19,104 nt of DNA, taken from WHSM01 sp050701635 (GTDB taxonomy: Bacteria; Actinomycetota; Actinomycetes; Mycobacteriales; Micromonosporaceae). The stretch covers positions 1 through 19,104 of the forward strand of contig JBOGDF010000065.1 in NCBI GenBank assembly GCA_050701635.1, written 5' to 3'. Positions within the stretch are counted from its first letter, which is position 1; each line of letters starts with the position of its first letter. Positions 16,913 through 19,104 of this stretch are shown piece after piece. The notes under the pieces are model-generated. The model made no database searches. It was not told where the DNA came from and saw only the letters and a program-made list of their open reading frames with translations. The translations under genes and the position numbers were made by a program.

Positions 16913-17119
16913 TCAGCTGGGCGCCAGCCGGACGTTCTCAGCCTGGGGGCCCTTCTGGCCTTGCGCGATGTCGAACTCAACACGCTGGCCGTCATCCAGC
17001 GCCTTGTAGCCCTCCATCTGGATCGCCGAGAAGTGGACGAAAACGTCCGCGCCCCCGTCGACCGCGATGAAGCCGTAGCCCTTTTCCGAGTTGAACCATT
17101 TGACGGTGCCCTGTGCCAC
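16913..17119 (-). CDS. csp: Cold-shock protein (CspA family)
   Basis: 68 aa single cold-shock domain, an OB-fold that binds single-stranded RNA and DNA and acts as an RNA chaperone. RNP1 KGYGFI is at 13-18 and RNP2 VFVHF at 26-30. MAQGTVKWFN at the start and GPQAENV near the end match the family closely. The start is GTG, with an AAGGAA Shine-Dalgarno 8 bases upstream. The gene stands alone: a hairpin follows immediately, and 222 bases separate it from paaN. It is probably a housekeeping member of a multi-copy family. Confidence 0.97.
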   Translation of the reverse strand: MAQGTVKWFNSEKGYGFIAVDGGADVFVHFSAIQMEGYKALDDGQRVEFDIAQGQKGPQAENVRLAPS

Positions 17120-17261
17120 TGCGCACTTCCTTACCTTGGTACTGCACCGACCCCACGGGCGCGGAGTCTGGGTCCACGGACCCCGCCTCTACGTGCCGTC
17201 GTGTCACGGTGGGCGCTGAGAACGTCGACCGAGATCGAACGCTACACGACCCCGGCACGCG

Positions 17262-17291
17262 TTTACAGGGTCCTGGACGAAACTAGGACAA
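17262..17291 (-). promoter_or_regulatory. Candidate promoter of the cold-shock gene
   Basis: On the minus strand, TTGTCC (17286-17291), an 18-base spacer and TGTAAA (17262-17267). It would give a leader of about 135 bases; long structured leaders are common for csp genes. The match is moderate. Confidence 0.3.
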
Positions 17292-17307
17292 ACCGTCCCC
17301 ACCCCGT

Positions 17308-17326
17308 ACGTTACGGAGCGTAACGT
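17308..17326. promoter_or_regulatory. Perfect 8+3+8 palindrome (operator or paaN terminator)
   Basis: ACGTTACG - GAG - CGTAACGT, 16 bases past the paaN stop and just upstream of the candidate csp promoter. The symmetric half-sites and short spacer look like a TetR-family operator. Its position would also suit a short terminator for paaN, although AT-containing 8-bp stems are weak terminators in this GC-rich setting. Confidence 0.45.
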
Positions 17327-17341
17327 CGCGCCGATATGTGG

Positions 17342-19072
17342 CTAGACGTGCCTGCGTGACTGGACCACCCGGAACCGGTTGGACACGTACGCAGCGTCAG
17401 TGAGCGCCGCATTCGCCGCCGGGTTCGCACCGCTGGCGTGGAAGTCGCTGAACGCCGCCGACTGGTTGACGAACACCCCTCCGGTGAGGTTGCAGGACAG
17501 GTGTACGCCCACGTCGACGGCGGCTTTCTCCGCCTCGTCCAGCACCGCCTCGTCGGTGGCGTACACGCCGGCTGTCAGGGCACCGCGGGCCCCGACCACG
17601 CGCCGGAAGATCTCCAGGCTCTGCGCCGTCGAGTCGGTGCCGATCACGTACGACACCGGGCCGAAGCATTCGTTGCCGTACACCGCCTCGTCGGCGGCCC
17701 CGAGCTTGATCACCGCTGGGGTGCGTACCACCGCGTCGGGGTAGGTGGGGTGCTTCAGTGACTGCGACGCCAGCAGCACCTCCCCCGACGCCGGCGCGGT
17801 CTCCAACCGGGCGACCACGTCGTCGTTGACGATGGCGCCGATCAGCTCGACCGCCTTCTCCGGCTCGCCGGTCAGCTTGCCGACGGCGCCCGCGATGCCG
17901 CTGGCCACCTCATCGAAGCTCTTGTGGCCGTCGTCGGTCTCGATGCCGCCGGCCGGCACCAGGATGTTCTGCGTGGTGGTGCACATCTGGCCGGAGTAGA
18001 GGGAGAGCGTGAACCCGAGGTTGCGGCACATCCCCTTGAAGTCGTCGGTGGAGTCGATGATCACGGTGTTCACGCCGGCCTTCTCGGTGTAGACCTGCGC
18101 CTGCCGGGCGTTCGCCTCCAGCCAGTCGCCGTACCCGGTGGAGCCGGTGAAGTCGATGATCTTGACCTCGGGGCGTACCGCGAGCACGCTGGCCAGCCCT
18201 TCGCCCGGCGCCTCGGCGGCGAGGGTGACCAGGTTGGGGTCGAAGCCGGCCTCGGCGAGCACCTCGCGGGCGTATTTCACGGTGATCGCCAGCGGCAGTA
18301 CGGCGCGCGGGTGCGGCTTGACCACCACCGGGTTGCCGGTCACCAACGAGGCGAACAGCCCGGGCCAGCTGTTCCAGGTCGGGAACGTGTTGCAGCCGAT
18401 CACGAGCCCGATGCCGCGCGGCACCACGTGGTAGGTCTTCTCCATCGTGAGCACGGCGCCCTTGCCGGCCGGCTTCTCCCACCGGGCCTTGCCGGGCTGG
18501 GCGGTCATCGCCCGGTACGCGTACGCCACCGCCTCCAGACCACGGTCCAGCGCGTGCGGGCCACCCGCCTGGAACGCCATCACGAACGCCTGCCCGGTGG
18601 TCAGGTGCACCGCGTTGGCCAGCTCAAAGACGTTCTTGTGGATCCGGTCCAGGATCTCCAGGCACACTCCGGCGCGGGTGTCGGGCCCGGCGTCGCGCCA
18701 CGCGGGCATGCCGGCCAGCGCCGCCGCGAACAGCGTGTCGACGTCAGGGTGCGGGTAGCTGACCCCGAGCTCCACCCCGAACGGGCTGGACTCGGTGTTC
18801 ACCCACTGGTCCGTGCCGGGCTGGTCGAGCGGGAAATCCTTGCCGAGGTACGCCTCGAAAGCGGCCTTCCCGTCGGCGGCGGCGGTCTCCCCGTACACCC
18901 GGGGACTGGGTGACTCCGGGTACGGGCTCCAGTAGTCGCGCTCGGCGATCGCGGTCAGTGCACGCGTCAGGATCTCCGAGTGGCGGGCGAAGAACGGGTG
19001 CGCGGCGGCGTCGCCGCTAACGGTGGCGGCTTCGTCGCCGCGGGTGGTGGCGTCGGTCATGCCGCTCATCAT
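17342..19072 (-). CDS. paaN: PaaN-type aldehyde dehydrogenase (phenylacetate degradation)
   Basis: 576 aa, NAD(P)-dependent aldehyde dehydrogenase superfamily. The cofactor motif GSTGYG is at 310-315, the general-base candidate Glu330 in YTEKAG, and the catalytic Cys364 in YSGQMCTTTQN. The early block VVPRGIGLVIGCNTFPTWNSWPG matches the stand-alone PaaN subfamily, which is assigned to the ring-opening aldehyde step of phenylacetyl-CoA degradation. It lacks the C-terminal MaoC-like hydratase domain of Escherichia coli PaaZ, so any hydratase must be a separate protein. No paaABCDE, paaK or paaG is visible nearby. Start: tandem ATGs at 19072 and 19069, with ATG 19060 as an alternative; a weak GAGG lies too close to the first two. 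The palindrome at 17308-17326 follows the stop. Confidence 0.92.
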   Translation of the reverse strand: MMSGMTDATTRGDEAATVSGDAAAHPFFARHSEILTRALTAIAERDYWSPYPESPSPRVYGETAAADGKAAFEAYLGKDFPLDQPGTDQWVNTESSPFGVELGVSYPHPDVDTLFAAALAGMPAWRDAGPDTRAGVCLEILDRIHKNVFELANAVHLTTGQAFVMAFQAGGPHALDRGLEAVAYAYRAMTAQPGKARWEKPAGKGAVLTMEKTYHVVPRGIGLVIGCNTFPTWNSWPGLFASLVTGNPVVVKPHPRAVLPLAITVKYAREVLAEAGFDPNLVTLAAEAPGEGLASVLAVRPEVKIIDFTGSTGYGDWLEANARQAQVYTEKAGVNTVIIDSTDDFKGMCRNLGFTLSLYSGQMCTTTQNILVPAGGIETDDGHKSFDEVASGIAGAVGKLTGEPEKAVELIGAIVNDDVVARLETAPASGEVLLASQSLKHPTYPDAVVRTPAVIKLGAADEAVYGNECFGPVSYVIGTDSTAQSLEIFRRVVGARGALTAGVYATDEAVLDEAEKAAVDVGVHLSCNLTGGVFVNQSAAFSDFHASGANPAANAALTDAAYVSNRFRVVQSRRHV

Positions 19073-19104
19073 GCCTCGCCATTACGGTCGATCGCATCTG
19101 TGGC

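Overview
This window is chromosomal DNA from a high-GC actinobacterium. The best fit is Micromonosporaceae or a close relative, judged from third-position G/C bias, a SigE-type actinobacterial sigma factor, a GroEL2-type chaperonin ending in GGMGGMDF, HrcA/CIRCE operators, a mycobacterial-type GlpD and many leaderless-looking promoters. The genus cannot be fixed from the sequence. I see no phage, transposon, CRISPR, tRNA or rRNA. Most genes look like core or housekeeping genes.

Left part (1-6226). glpD (minus) and a large membrane-embedded subtilisin-family protease (plus) diverge from a 50-base promoter region, and both appear leaderless. The protease converges on a two-gene unit on the minus strand: a SigE-family sigma factor and, overlapping it by 4 bases, a single-pass membrane protein with WD40-like repeats. 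A 50-base near-perfect palindrome separates the convergent units and probably ends both.

Middle (6274-12786). An M19 membrane-dipeptidase homologue and groEL lie on the minus strand. A strong hairpin ends groEL, and the dipeptidase promoter appears to start inside it. groEL has no adjacent groES and is preceded by two CIRCE operators overlapping a good promoter. A 675-base divergent intergenic region separates groEL from a Tat-exported LivK-type lipoprotein that has no permease genes nearby. Next comes an MFS transporter whose 5' end is abnormal: its best start reads five codons into an in-frame TGA. It converges on, and overlaps by 17 bases, a two-CBS-domain protein.

Right part (12864-19072, all minus). 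This holds a D-Ala-D-Ala carboxypeptidase (PBP4 type), two tandem paralogous proline-rich multi-pass membrane proteins, a cold-shock protein with a terminator, and a PaaN-type aldehyde dehydrogenase. A perfect 8+3+8 palindrome lies between the last two.

I do not see a clear new defence, toxin or mobile system. The least ordinary items are the multi-pass membrane/I9/S8 protease fusion, the sigma factor with its beta-propeller-like partner, the MFS 5' end, the tandem proline-rich membrane paralogues, and strong GTAC enrichment in ordinary genes but much less in groEL.
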